Shown: positions 1 through 9,031 of the stretch, piece after piece
Layout: each line of letters begins with the position of its first letter
How positions within the stretch are numbered: the stretch's first letter is position 1
NCBI RefSeq assembly: GCF_002884495.1
Contig: NZ_KZ614145.1
Coordinates: 1,054,001-1,118,000 of the forward strand
Source of the DNA: Rummeliibacillus pycnus
GTDB taxonomy: Bacteria; Bacillota; Bacilli; Bacillales_A; Planococcaceae
Direction: 5' to 3'
Length of the DNA stretch: 64,000 nt
Notes under the pieces: model-generated
The model's database searches: none
Told to the model about the DNA's origin: nothing
What the model saw: the letters and a program-made list of their open reading frames with translations, nothing else
Translations under genes and position numbers: made by a program

Positions 1-100
1 ATATTATTCCATATTTCATTTCATATGGTATTTATATCAAGTGATTATTAAACATAACAGAGAAATCCGATGCATAAAAAAATACTTCCAAACAACAAAA

Positions 101-128
101 GACACTACTCCGACTAAAGAGTAGTGTC
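101..128 (-). terminator. Terminator of the SNF2 helicase gene
   Basis: Perfect 10-bp inverted repeat (arms 101-110 and 119-128, loop 8) with T-rich sequence on both sides. It lies 24 bases past the stop of the minus-strand helicase gene and could act in both directions. Confidence 0.8.
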
Positions 129-151
129 TTTGTTATTTTCAAAAATAGTAT

Positions 152-3100
152 TTAAATCTGTAAAATTTCTCTTATATCATCTTCAGTAAGTTTTGATGCT
201 GCGCTTTCCGATGAATCTAGAATATCAGCAATAAGCTCTTTCTTCTTTTCCTGGAGCTCGTTCATTTTTTCTTCAATTGTTCCTTTTGCAACGAGTTTTA
301 TTACCTGTACCTCATTTCTTTGACCAAATCGATGTGCGCGATCAGTGGCTTGCTGTTCAACTGCAGGATTCCACCAAAGATCATATAGGATAACTGTATC
401 TGCACCTGAAAGGTTTAAACCTGTCCCACCTGCTTTTAGGGAAATAAGGAACAAATCACGTTCACCAGAATTGAATCGATCACAAATCTCTACTCTTTTT
501 TCTGAGGGGGTTTGTCCATCAAGATAGAAAAACAGTTGCCCTCTTATTGTAAGCTCCTTACCAATTAACCCAAGCATTTTGGTAAATTGAGAGAATATTA
601 GTACCTTTTTTCCAGAAAGCTTTGATTCCTCTACTATTTTTAACAACTGTTCGAATTTTGCCGAGCTTCCTTTATATCCCTCAACAAATAAAGCAGGATG
701 ACAACATATTTGTCTTAACCTTGTTAATCCAGCTAAAATTTTAATCCGATTTTTGCGAATAGTCTCCTGATCAAGATGTTTTAAAGTCTTATGTCGGAGT
801 TTCGCTAAATAAGCTGCATAAAGTTTCTTCTGTTCAGGTAATAGCTCTGATAATTCAAGTGATTCAACTTTTTGTGGCAACTCTGCTAGCACGTCTTGTT
901 TTAATCTTCGTAATAAAAACGGACGAACCCTTCTAGCCACAGCTTTTCTAGATAGATAACTGAATTCTCTTAATCCTTGAAGTAATTCTGGGAAAACAAT
1001 ATGGTATATGGACCAGAGTTCTTCGAGTGAATTTTCAATCGGTGTACCAGTAAGACCGAAACGATGATTTGCTTTTATTTTTTTAGCGGCTCTTGCAGTT
1101 TGTGTTGTCGGATTTTTAAATGCCTGTGCCTCGTCAAAGAATACAGAACGGAATGTTTGGTTTTCATACCACTTAATATCATGTCGAAGTAACGAGTAAG
1201 ATGTAATAATAACATCTACACCTTCAATATCCTTTTGAAGTTGTTCTCGCTCCACTTTATTGCCGTCCATCACAATTACTTGAATTTCAGGCCCAAATTT
1301 TACGATTTCGTGCAACCAATTGTATGTTAGAGATGAAGGACAAACAATCAATACAGGCTGCTTCATCATACGTATGTTTGAAAGTTCGGATACAATAAAT
1401 GTAATACTTTGAACTGTTTTTCCAAGTCCCATATCATCTGCTAGAATTCCACCAAACCCGTAGTTAGCAAGTGTCTTCAACCATTTATATCCGTCTTTTT
1501 GATAGTCTCTTAATAGATTATTTAAACTTTGAGGCACTTCTATTTCTAGTAAACTTGGGTGAATTAACTGACCAATGAACTGGCGAAAAGATTCCTCTAC
1601 CGTGAAAATTTTACTTTCAAGCCTATCAAGGAATTTAAGGCCATGAATAAGTGGCATATGAAGGCTTTCTTCAAAACCATCATCCTGAGTAGGAACTTCA
1701 CTTAGAAAGCGATGGAGTTCTTCCATTTCCTTTGTTTCAAGTGAAAGGAGTGAACCGTCACGAAGTCGATAATATTTGCGTTTTTCCTCAAGTGCCTCTA
1801 ATATTTCTCGTATCTGATCATCAGGAATACCATTCATCTCAAATGTAAACTCCAACCAATTCATTCGATCTTTTTGGTGCTTGACTCTTATTTTAGGAAA
1901 AGCATTTTTTGTCATAATACGATTTCGAACAGCAGTTGTTGCATAAATCTGTACTAACTGTTGAAGCTTTGGAACAATATGATATAAAAATTCATACTCC
2001 AGTTCCTCATTTTGCATATAATAGCCACCCTCAGTAATAGAAAAGCCGCTGTTCTCCATAAGTTGAAGTATTTCCTCTTCCTGATCTATATCCCGAATAA
2101 TCATTGGGCCGGTTGCAATATCTCTTTTTTCTAATGGTTGAATTATACTATTTTCATATTGAAACTCTAATCCAGCAAGTAGACGATTATGAACTCGATC
2201 TAAGTACAGCTTGGCAACTAGTGGTTCTTTCATAATCTTCTGAGATACTTTTTGAGACAGTTGAACTTCTCCAATTTTTTTTAAACCAGGAACAACCTTA
2301 TTGAGAAATAAATCGATTTGTTCATGGGAAATCAAAATTTGGTTTGAATCTATTGAAGGTATCATTTTCTTCAGTTCAGATAATCGTTCAAAATCCTTTT
2401 CCTCTATATTGAATACTTTTCCATCAACTATCACACATTTATAAGCATCCATGATGATTAATTTTTCGAAGCCTTTAATGGTCAACTGATAATTATTACG
2501 ATCTATTTCATCGATTGAAAAGTGCAATGGTGGCGGTCCATTCAATACTTGTAACCTATCAAAATATTGTCCCTTATTTTCAAATGTTACTGGGACAGAT
2601 TCCAGTAATCTGGACAGCCCGTACCAAATAGTTGGGGGAATCGGTAATGTTTGCGTACCTCCATTTTCTTCAACTAATTTTGGAGATGAATTCAAAACAG
2701 CTTTTTCATCCTCTAAAATTCCAATTAATTGTTGAATCACTTCATCCGATTTATTTTTAACATAATGGATATTTGGATTGTAAAAAGATGTAGGAGATAA
2801 TATTGTTGGTGTACCTTGTTTTACATCTTGTAAGAAGGCACGAATATTTTGTACCTTTATAGCCCCAATTTTTACTTCTATTCCAAACAAATGCTGATTT
2901 TCTCCCAGAGAAATCGGTTTAAGTATAAATAGTACATCCAATACTTCTCTTTTTTCAAAATGAAGCTGCTGTCCACTATTTCTCTTTGTTTGATGACTAA
3001 AGATTCTCATGAAATCATTCGTCATTTCTCTATTTTTATTTGGTTGGTCTTTTATATCAATTGTAGTTGTTCCATGTTTTTGATGTTCATATATTGCTAA

Positions 3101-3358
3101 TAAAACAGCTGCGACGTGTTGACAACTTTTTTGAAAATTAGCTAGTGTTGGACAGCTGCATTTTGTCTTCATTTTACCTGTTGAATCTTTTTCAATTGTG
3201 ACATGAAAATCTTCCGTTCCATCTACAATTGCATCACAATAATCACTTCGGTATTCCTTAAACATCACTTTATTGGATCGATAAAAAGAGTCTCCTCTTT
3301 TAAAGGCAACGGTACCGCACATTTCTTTAATCATCTTGTGAGTTACTTTAATATCCAT
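152..3358 (-). CDS. SNF2-family DEAD/DEAH helicase with SWIM zinc finger
   Basis: Predicted Swi2/Snf2-type ATP-dependent DNA translocase, 1068 residues, cytoplasmic. The N-terminus has a SWIM zinc finger with the pattern C67-x-C69...C79-x-H81, followed by a long family-specific middle region. The helicase core occupies roughly residues 600-1068: Walker A DDMGLGKT near 640, a DEAQ box near 740 and motif VI ATDRAHRFGQ near 1005. Length and order match the SWIM-SNF2 helicases common in Bacillaceae. The gene stands alone, ends in a strong hairpin, and starts with ATG after a purine-rich site. Its biological substrate is not established; a role in remodelling protein-DNA complexes is inferred from the family. 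Confidence 0.93.
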   Translation of the reverse strand: MDIKVTHKMIKEMCGTVAFKRGDSFYRSNKVMFKEYRSDYCDAIVDGTEDFHVTIEKDSTGKMKTKCSCPTLANFQKSCQHVAAVLLAIYEHQKHGTTTIDIKDQPNKNREMTNDFMRIFSHQTKRNSGQQLHFEKREVLDVLFILKPISLGENQHLFGIEVKIGAIKVQNIRAFLQDVKQGTPTILSPTSFYNPNIHYVKNKSDEVIQQLIGILEDEKAVLNSSPKLVEENGGTQTLPIPPTIWYGLSRLLESVPVTFENKGQYFDRLQVLNGPPPLHFSIDEIDRNNYQLTIKGFEKLIIMDAYKCVIVDGKVFNIEEKDFERLSELKKMIPSIDSNQILISHEQIDLFLNKVVPGLKKIGEVQLSQKVSQKIMKEPLVAKLYLDRVHNRLLAGLEFQYENSIIQPLEKRDIATGPMIIRDIDQEEEILQLMENSGFSITEGGYYMQNEELEYEFLYHIVPKLQQLVQIYATTAVRNRIMTKNAFPKIRVKHQKDRMNWLEFTFEMNGIPDDQIREILEALEEKRKYYRLRDGSLLSLETKEMEELHRFLSEVPTQDDGFEESLHMPLIHGLKFLDRLESKIFTVEESFRQFIGQLIHPSLLEIEVPQSLNNLLRDYQKDGYKWLKTLANYGFGGILADDMGLGKTVQSITFIVSELSNIRMMKQPVLIVCPSSLTYNWLHEIVKFGPEIQVIVMDGNKVEREQLQKDIEGVDVIITSYSLLRHDIKWYENQTFRSVFFDEAQAFKNPTTQTARAAKKIKANHRFGLTGTPIENSLEELWSIYHIVFPELLQGLREFSYLSRKAVARRVRPFLLRRLKQDVLAELPQKVESLELSELLPEQKKLYAAYLAKLRHKTLKHLDQETIRKNRIKILAGLTRLRQICCHPALFVEGYKGSSAKFEQLLKIVEESKLSGKKVLIFSQFTKMLGLIGKELTIRGQLFFYLDGQTPSEKRVEICDRFNSGERDLFLISLKAGGTGLNLSGADTVILYDLWWNPAVEQQATDRAHRFGQRNEVQVIKLVAKGTIEEKMNELQEKKKELIADILDSSESAASKLTEDDIREILQI

Positions 3359-3647
3359 GTACTCCCGCTCCTTTCTTTCAGTCGATGGTACTTTTTTTAC
3401 AAAAATATTTAGTCCTTCTCATTTTATCATGTTCTCAATAATCAAACGAACCTTGGCGATTCTTATAATAAATAAACAGATACCTTTTTCTATAATAGAT
3501 AAGTACCTGTTTGTTAAATGAACCAAAAATATTAAACTGTAATAATCCATTTGTTGTCGATACTCTTTTCGTTCATTTGTAAAATCAAACCATTTTTATT
3601 ACTTTCAAGTTAATTGGAATTATGAATAATGCATATTACTCTCCCCA

Positions 3648-4105
3648 TTAATTTAACGGTTTCTCCATATCTAACATCGATTTAAAGCCTAAATTTTCAT
3701 ATACTTTTCGCGCTCTTGAACTAGACCATAATCTAACTCTCTTTGCACCTTTATCTTTTAACATAAACAAACTTCATCTACCAGTCGATCAGCTAAACCA
3801 TTATTTCTATATTGTGGTAAAGTATAAACAGCTATGATCCAACCAAAAAGAGATTGCTCTTCACTTAAAGGGAAGGAGTACTCTTTTCTTAAAAGGCCAC
3901 CTGCACAAGCGACAATCTCATTATTTTCATTTACTGCTACTCTAAATATGAGATTTCCATTTTCATTTCCCATAAAAAATAACTGTTCAACTTCATTAAC
4001 TCTTTTTGTATTTGGCAATGGGATGCCATCTATTTCTCCCATTTCACATGCCATCCTAAACCAAAATTTTGGATCAAGGAAAGCTCGTTTTTAACAGCGC
4101 AACAT
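3648..4105 (-). pseudogene. Broken GNAT acetyltransferase
   Basis: Two frames together encode a GNAT N-acetyltransferase. The body (3758-4054) has a recognisable acetyl-CoA loop LPQYRNNGLA. The C-terminal part continues in another frame after about 3760 (ending RVRLWSSSRARKVYENLGF and a stop at 3648), consistent with loss of one base. Upstream, the natural frame (AFLDPKFWFRMACEMG) is interrupted by a TAA four codons after a possible ATG at 4105. One frameshift and one stop make a functional product unlikely. A sequencing error could explain one lesion but hardly both. Confidence 0.8.
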
Positions 4106-4253
4106 GTTTCGTACATTTATAGTTCCCTATCTCCTCTTTAATTTTTATAAATTAAAATAAATTTTACTTTTACTAATAGCTAAATGGTTATTTAACTTTC
4201 TTTATAATCATTGCTTTTGTTCTCAGACTCAAGATAGGAGTTGAACATAGTAA

Positions 4254-4403
4254 TTATGCTGTGATTTTCTTTAACCAAGTTAAAATCCGAAGAACTTGAA
4301 ATGATTCTAATAAAGTAACCGTTAATAGGATCGTAAAAATTAAAATAAATGATATAAACTTTATAGAACCTTTTTCCTTTTTAAAAATGGCCATTAAACT
4401 CAT
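4254..4403 (-). CDS. Small membrane peptide, 49 aa
   Basis: Short reading frame of 49 codons starting ATG at 4403, overlapping the end of the upstream 35-codon gene. The product has a charged start (KKEKG), one hydrophobic segment at about residues 14-33 and a basic tail ending WLKKITA. I do not recognise a family. The overlap with the preceding small frame and the hydrophobic, non-random composition support translation as a pair. Confidence 0.5.
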   Translation of the reverse strand: MSLMAIFKKEKGSIKFISFILIFTILLTVTLLESFQVLRILTWLKKITA

Positions 4404-4488
4404 TATAGCCCTCGCTTAACCAATTCAAACCCCAGAAAAGTAATCCTAAAACGATAAAGACTATTGAAGATAGGCTGAATGTTTCCAT
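4381..4488 (-). CDS. Small membrane peptide, 35 aa
   Basis: 35-codon frame with ATG at 4488 and a strong AGAGGTGG ribosome binding site just upstream. The product is a single hydrophobic helix (residues about 7-25) followed by a polar end (SEGYNEFNGHF). It overlaps the 49-codon gene 4254-4403 by 23 bases, so the two are probably translationally coupled. No family recognised; a short single-pass membrane protein is all the sequence supports. Confidence 0.55.
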   Translation of the reverse strand: METFSLSSIVFIVLGLLFWGLNWLSEGYNEFNGHF

Positions 4489-4571
4489 AATCCACCTCTA
4501 TTCTATTATTTAAAACTTGTATATGGATTAAATAATCAGATCTACTTAAAATGTAGATAATCATAACCTGT

Positions 4572-5132
4572 TCATATGGAATATGTAGTACAAGTCCAGT
4601 GTTTAGTACTTGTTTTTCTTTTACCTTTCCATCCCTTTCTAATAAGTTCTTTAGATATTAATTGATTAAAAAAACCATGTCCAATTAGAACAACCTTTGT
4701 ATTTTCCTGAGCAAACTGAATTAACTTTTCTGATGCAAGTTTTGCTCTCTTTTTTGCTTCTGCCAATGACTCACATTTTCTTGAGTATCCAATTAACCAT
4801 AAACTTCTTAAAATAACTGCCCAACTATTTGGTCTCAATTTTAGCCTTAATCGTTTTGTAAAGTTAGGTAATTCGGTTTCACGGAACAAACGATCTGAAT
4901 GAGTTTTTATTTTTGGATTTACCAATTTTGCCGACTCAATAGACCTCTTTAAATTACTTGTTATAATCATTTTTGCAGTATTTATTTTTTCAACTGTTTC
5001 AGAAGGGTAATGAAGTTCGTCAATAACACCGCTACCATTATATTTTTTAATCCAATCTTGAAATTCTGTACTGGTTATTCGATTATTTTCTATATGTTTC
5101 GATTTTCCATGTCGTATCAATGTAATCTCCAT
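4572..5132 (-). CDS. Histidine phosphatase superfamily protein
   Basis: 186-residue member of the phosphoglycerate-mutase-like histidine phosphatases. The phosphohistidine motif LIRHGKS is at residues 4-10, and a second conserved His occurs late in VVLIGHGF. Substrate cannot be read from the sequence. The members near 7500 and 35031 are more typical; this one is divergent, with a KRLRLKLRPNSW insert typical of a small bacillar subgroup. Monocistronic by spacing. Confidence 0.82.
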   Translation of the reverse strand: MEITLIRHGKSKHIENNRITSTEFQDWIKKYNGSGVIDELHYPSETVEKINTAKMIITSNLKRSIESAKLVNPKIKTHSDRLFRETELPNFTKRLRLKLRPNSWAVILRSLWLIGYSRKCESLAEAKKRAKLASEKLIQFAQENTKVVLIGHGFFNQLISKELIRKGWKGKRKTSTKHWTCTTYSI

Positions 5133-5196
5133 AATATTCTCCCGTTATAAATAGTCTATATATTCAAATAATTAAAAATTCAATTTATCTTAATTT

Positions 5197-6180
5197 TTAT
5201 AATGACCAATTAATCAGTAATCCAGCATGAGCTAAACCTCCGCCAAAGCCGTACAATAAGAGTTTATCTCCATTTTTAATTTTCCCTTCACTCACCGCTT
5301 TAGCTAGAGATAATGGAATCGATGCTGAAGAAGTGTTTCCGTATTCAACTAAACTATAAAGTGTATGCTCTTTTGAAAAATCACTTTTTTCACAAATCGA
5401 ATTAATCATCTTTAAATTTGCACTATGCGGTACAAACCAAGCTACTTCTTTTATGTCTATTAGGGCTTTTTCTAAAACTGATTTCATTCCTTTTGGTACT
5501 GTCTTTACGGCCCACTTATAAACCTCCCTACCATTTTGAACAATATTACCATTGCCAGCTAAATCGTTTCCATTCATTCTTGTTGATAAATTTGTACAGT
5601 ATAAATTTTTTCCCCCTTCACCTTCAGATCCTAAATTCGCGGAAATAAAGCTGGGGTTTTGTTCATCATATTCAACAAGAACTGCTCCTCCGCCATCTTC
5701 AAACAAGATACATGTGGATCTATCTGTATAATCAGTTACTTTCGATAATGTTTCAGCACCAATCACCAATATTTTCTTGTTTAAACCAGAAGTAATTAAT
5801 CCATTTGCAACATGTAACCCATATGTAAAGCCCGCGCAGGCAACATTTAAATCCATTGCTCCAGTATTTCTAATACCTAATTTTTCCTGAACACAAGAAG
5901 CAACACTTGGCGTTTTAAAATCTGGTGTTAAAGTGCAAACAATAATCATATCAACATCATCTAAAGTTTTATCATAGCGTTCCATCATATCTTTTACAGC
6001 TTTGTAACTTATATCACTTGTAAATTCATCTTCATTTGCTATTCTTCTCTCTGTAATTCCAGTACGTTGAACAATCCACCCGTAATTTGTTTCAACCATC
6101 TTTTCTAAATCAAAATTTGTTAATCTTTTTTTAGGAACATAAGAACCAATCGCTGTAATTCGAGCTTTCGAATTATTCAA
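5197..6180 (-). CDS. 3-oxoacyl-ACP synthase III (FabH-type KAS III)
   Basis: 327 residues. KAS III enzymes condense acetyl- or branched acyl-CoA with malonyl-ACP to start fatty acid synthesis. The thiolase-fold catalytic triad is visible: Cys115 in LNVACAGFTYG, His252 in VPHSANLKM and Asn282 in EYGNTSSASIP. The GFGGGLAHAG C-terminal loop is intact. It stands alone, not beside fabF or other fab genes, so it is probably a second FabH paralogue of the kind seen in Bacillus. A role in a dedicated lipid or signal pathway cannot be excluded. No symbol is given because paralogues cannot be told apart here. Confidence 0.9.
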   Translation of the reverse strand: MNNSKARITAIGSYVPKKRLTNFDLEKMVETNYGWIVQRTGITERRIANEDEFTSDISYKAVKDMMERYDKTLDDVDMIIVCTLTPDFKTPSVASCVQEKLGIRNTGAMDLNVACAGFTYGLHVANGLITSGLNKKILVIGAETLSKVTDYTDRSTCILFEDGGGAVLVEYDEQNPSFISANLGSEGEGGKNLYCTNLSTRMNGNDLAGNGNIVQNGREVYKWAVKTVPKGMKSVLEKALIDIKEVAWFVPHSANLKMINSICEKSDFSKEHTLYSLVEYGNTSSASIPLSLAKAVSEGKIKNGDKLLLYGFGGGLAHAGLLINWSL

Positions 6181-6355
6181 AATTGATCACCTCATCTTTA
6201 GTGTATACAATTATATTATCACTTATTACTATGACTTGGTACTAATAAAAGTTAAATATTACCTTCAATTTATTATTTCCCCTTATAATAATAATAAAAA
6301 TGCACCATGAATAATTTTTTTCCTGAATTCACTTGAATATTTAACCACTAAAATA

Positions 6356-6392
6356 CCCCCCTAAGTTAGACTTTTTTGTCCAACTTAGGGGG
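6356..6392 (-). terminator. Terminator after DUF4190 gene
   Basis: Stem of about 13 bp (arms around 6356-6368 and 6380-6392, CCTAAGTT/AACTTAGG) with a T-rich tail on the minus strand, 45 bases past the DUF4190 stop. Confidence 0.8.
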
Positions 6393-6437
6393 TTCAGTTC
6401 AAAGAGATGCATTTTATTTTTGGCTATAAAACTATTT

Positions 6438-6710
6438 TTATTTAATTTCAGTATTATATACAGAAAAAGAAAAATATGCTAAAATCATAAACCCGATTAA
6501 AATAATCTGAATGCACACTCCTATGATACTACAAATCATACCTGATATAGCCAAACCTTTTCCATTTTCACTTGAAACTTTCATCTCTTTTAAACTTATA
6601 TTTGATACGATAATTCCTACGATACCCAGAATTAGTCCTGCTAAAGGTATGAATATAGATAATATGCCCATTATGAGTGATGCTATCGATTTCGTATTTG
6701 TATTACTCAT
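6438..6710 (-). CDS. DUF4190-type small membrane protein
   Basis: 90 residues with two hydrophobic hairpin segments (about 10-38 and 56-85) separated by a polar stretch SLKEMKVSSENGKGLAISG. The pattern of a Gly-rich membrane segment, xxSxxE, then GlxlAiaGmi is typical of DUF4190 proteins. Function is unknown in this family. Strong ribosome binding site (GGAGGG) upstream; followed by its own terminator. Confidence 0.8.
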   Translation of the reverse strand: MSNTNTKSIASLIMGILSIFIPLAGLILGIVGIIVSNISLKEMKVSSENGKGLAISGMICSIIGVCIQIILIGFMILAYFSFSVYNTEIK

Positions 6711-6803
6711 TTTATCCCTCCTTCAATTAAAGGATACAATAATTTACCATATTATACATTAACTTTTGAAAATGCATTTATACATTTATAACCAAAAACT
6801 TAT

Positions 6804-7244
6804 TTAACGAATAAATGCCAACTCTTGGTCACAAAGAGCATCCTCTAACCATCTTGGATGCATTTTCAATAAATCTTGTGGAAGATTTTGTTGATCAAAG
6901 AATTTGATATCGAGCGATTCATTTGAATTACATTTCAAATCACCACCTGTAATTTCAGCAAGAAAACAAGTTGTTATAAAATGAACAACTTGACCATTTG
7001 GATATTCAAACACCTGAGAACTTGGATCGGAATAAATACCAATTAATTTTTTAATTCTAATATCTAAATTGGCCTCCTCCTTTACCTCCCGAATTGCTGC
7101 TTCAGATACGGTTTCCCCAATTTCTATATGACCTGAAGGGATACCCCACAGACCTACATCTGTTCTTTTTTGTAATAAAACTTGGTTTTCATCATTGAAA
7201 ATAATGACTGCCACACCAGCGCCTAATTCATCAATTTTCTTCAT
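6804..7244 (-). CDS. Nudix hydrolase under riboswitch control
   Basis: 146 residues. Nudix hydrolases cleave nucleoside diphosphates linked to another moiety. The Nudix box lies at about residues 39-61: G, five residues, E, seven residues, then REVKEEAN, giving the Mg-binding REVKEE core. The start at 7244 follows an AAAGGAGGAG site. The 5' leader contains a ykkC-family-like aptamer and a terminator, so expression is probably nucleotide-responsive. Ykkc subtype 2c (ADP/dADP) riboswitches are known to sit in front of Nudix genes, which suggests a nucleotide-pool role. The exact substrate is unknown. Confidence 0.88.
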   Translation of the reverse strand: MKKIDELGAGVAVIIFNDENQVLLQKRTDVGLWGIPSGHIEIGETVSEAAIREVKEEANLDIRIKKLIGIYSDPSSQVFEYPNGQVVHFITTCFLAEITGGDLKCNSNESLDIKFFDQQNLPQDLLKMHPRWLEDALCDQELAFIR

Positions 7245-7270
7245 CTTATAACTCCTCCTTTAAAATTAAA

Positions 7271-7334
7271 AAGGCCCAAGGGGAAAGAATTCAACGCATG
7301 ACAAATACGCTGAACCTTTCCCCTCGGACCTTTT
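7271..7334 (-). terminator. Riboswitch expression-platform terminator
   Basis: Long hairpin between the aptamer and the Nudix gene on the minus strand. The arms AAAAGGTCCGAGGGGAAAGG and CTTTCCCCTTGGGCCTTTTT pair almost throughout and are followed by a T-run, 25-30 bases ahead of the start codon. A terminator inside a leader, immediately after an aptamer, indicates transcription attenuation. Confidence 0.85.
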
Positions 7335-7420
7335 ATGTCAATAGGTGCCTTTTACATTCGTAAAAGATGTAGACCTCGGTCACAGACCTATATAAATAGC
7401 GGAACCCTATCTACAGTTTT
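7331..7420 (-). promoter_or_regulatory. ykkC-family riboswitch (probably subtype 2c, ADP/dADP)
   Basis: On the minus strand the leader shows GTAGA...TCTAC closing a stem around the ykkC-like core elements AGGGTTCCGC and GGTCTGTGACCGAG. A second hairpin (TTTTACGAATGTAAAA) and GGCACCTATTGACA follow, then the terminator. These blocks match the ykkC fold (guanidine-I, ppGpp, PRPP, NDP classes). The downstream gene is a Nudix hydrolase, the association known for subtype 2c. Class assignment is inference; the presence of a riboswitch-like leader is well supported. Confidence 0.72.
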
Positions 7421-7499
7421 CCAGTTCATAAACAAAAATTATATTAGTTTATACTGATATTATACACCAATTTTTTTGATAGGTTTCATAAAATGTACT

Positions 7500-8123
7500 C
7501 TAATCACTTACATTATCTTCCGTATGAGATATATCTCCTTCCAGGATTATTTGATATCCTGAATTATTTATCTCTACAATCGAAAGACTAGTATCATGTA
7601 TGTATGGAGGAGTCCATAGATTTTCAATTGTTGCGTTCTTAAAAATGGTAAGTAAGCATTTAATGATTATGGAATGAGTAACAATTAGGATATTACCTGA
7701 TTTATAGTGTTTCTTAATATGATCTACTATTTGACTTGCTCTTTGACGTGTTTCTTCAAATGTTTCACCTTCAATTGGTTTGTACAAGTGAGGAGAATTC
7801 CAGAAAGACTCATATGATACTGGATACATTTCTTTAATTGCTGATAATTCTTTACCTTCCCACATCCCCATATTCATTTCTTTTAACTGATCATCGTAAT
7901 ATATAGGAATTTCTCTATCTCCCCGTATTAAATTTGCTGTAGCTTTTGTTCTTCCACTAGGACTTGAGAATATGGCAGCAAAATTTGTATTCTCTAATCT
8001 TTGACCCAATAACCTAGCATTATTTTCACCTTTTTCTGTTAGATTTGAATCTAGCCAACCTTGCATTCTCTCTTCACAATTCCATTCAGTTTCACCATGT
8101 CTTGTAATATAGAGAGTTACCAA
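7500..8123 (-). CDS. Histidine phosphatase (PGAM/CobC-like)
   Basis: 207 residues. The phosphohistidine motif ITRHGETEWN starts at residue 7, and the second catalytic His lies in ILIVTHSIIIK. PFIEGET-like KPIEGETFEETRQRASQ and GMWEGKE are hallmark blocks of the alpha-ribazole phosphatase/phosphoglycerate mutase branch. There are no cobalamin genes nearby, so the substrate is left open. It lies 33 bases downstream of the transglutaminase-like gene, probably in one transcript. Confidence 0.88.
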   Translation of the reverse strand: MVTLYITRHGETEWNCEERMQGWLDSNLTEKGENNARLLGQRLENTNFAAIFSSPSGRTKATANLIRGDREIPIYYDDQLKEMNMGMWEGKELSAIKEMYPVSYESFWNSPHLYKPIEGETFEETRQRASQIVDHIKKHYKSGNILIVTHSIIIKCLLTIFKNATIENLWTPPYIHDTSLSIVEINNSGYQIILEGDISHTEDNVSD

Positions 8124-8156
8124 ACTACATCCCTACTTTCATATAGAATTTGATAC

Positions 8157-8768
8157 TTAAATACTTTCAGGTAAGTGGTGTTTATACATTTCTAATGCAT
8201 TAGTATGTTCCTTTAATACATCAATTGTTTTTGAGTTTGGTTTTATGTATATTATCGGATAATCTATTTCATCAAATTTCTCATTAACTGAGAACGCTAA
8301 TTTTTCTTCATTTATTGAAAATTGTGCATCAACACCAGCTTTGTTGCCACGTGCATCTAAACGGATCCACTTGTTAAGAGATTTTATAAAGACTGCATTC
8401 AAAGCGTGAATCGAATATCCTTTCTCTGGAGTATCGAACAACATCAATCTCTGATAACAGAACCCTGTTGGTATTCCTTGCGAACGTAATAATGAAGCTA
8501 AGAGGTTTGCCTTTGCATAGCAAATACCTTCTTTAACCTTTAGTACATCTGAAGCTTTATAAGTAACTTTCTTCCCTTGAATATCCCAAGAATGCACTAT
8601 TTCATCACGAACAAATTCAAATGCAATTTTTGTCTTTTCTATTTCAGTTTGTGTTGAATGAAAAAGTTCCTCAATTTTCTTTTTTATGATTAAATCAGAG
8701 TAGTTTACTACATCCAATTCCAACAGATAATCTTCTAAGTGTTCAGATTCACAAATTATTTTCATCAA
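8157..8768 (-). CDS. Transglutaminase-like domain protein
   Basis: 203 residues. A transglutaminase/papain-fold core is visible: Cys in VKEGICYAKANLL, His in YSIHALNAV and Asp in WIRLDARGN form the Cys-His-Asp triad in the usual order. There is no signal peptide, so it acts in the cytoplasm. Bacterial relatives are mostly cysteine-protease-like and of unknown substrate. It is followed closely by the histidine phosphatase gene. Confidence 0.88.
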   Translation of the reverse strand: MMKIICESEHLEDYLLELDVVNYSDLIIKKKIEELFHSTQTEIEKTKIAFEFVRDEIVHSWDIQGKKVTYKASDVLKVKEGICYAKANLLASLLRSQGIPTGFCYQRLMLFDTPEKGYSIHALNAVFIKSLNKWIRLDARGNKAGVDAQFSINEEKLAFSVNEKFDEIDYPIIYIKPNSKTIDVLKEHTNALEMYKHHLPESI

Positions 8769-8777
8769 TTATCCCTC

Positions 8778-8915
8778 TCAATTTTTATTAGTTTAGACAA
8801 TCTTTCAACACATACCGTTAATTCTCCTGGTATATGGAAACAAACATCTTATGATTCCTCGTTAATAGATGGTGATCGTACATGTAGTATTCGCTATGAA
8901 GGATTTATAGTTTAA
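8778..8915 (+). pseudogene. Possible C-terminal gene remnant
   Basis: A plus-strand frame of 45 codons without start codon reads like real protein (…NSPGIWKQTSYDSS, GDRTCSIRYEGF) and ends TAA at 8913. It runs into the start of the minus-strand gene upstream. It may be the tail of a lost gene; I do not recognise the family, and chance cannot be excluded at this length. Confidence 0.22.
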
Positions 8916-9000
8916 ATAAGATATCGACTCCAAAAGGGTTTACTATTGAATTCAATTATAATGAATTCGATAAAATCTATTAATGGTATCTATATGAAAA

Positions 9001-9031
9001 CAAGGGAATCCTCATTATTGGAGTTCCCTTG
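9001..9031. terminator. Bidirectional hairpin overlapping a stop codon
   Basis: Arms CAAGGGAA (9001-9008) and TTCCCTTG (9024-9031), with TTTTTT on the plus side and TTTTC on the minus side. The TAA of the minus-strand propeller gene (9015) sits inside the loop. Confidence 0.75.

Noticed and set aside
7331-7420. T-box leader
   Set aside because: No specifier-loop or T-box consensus sequence; the downstream gene is not an aminoacyl-tRNA synthetase or amino-acid gene.
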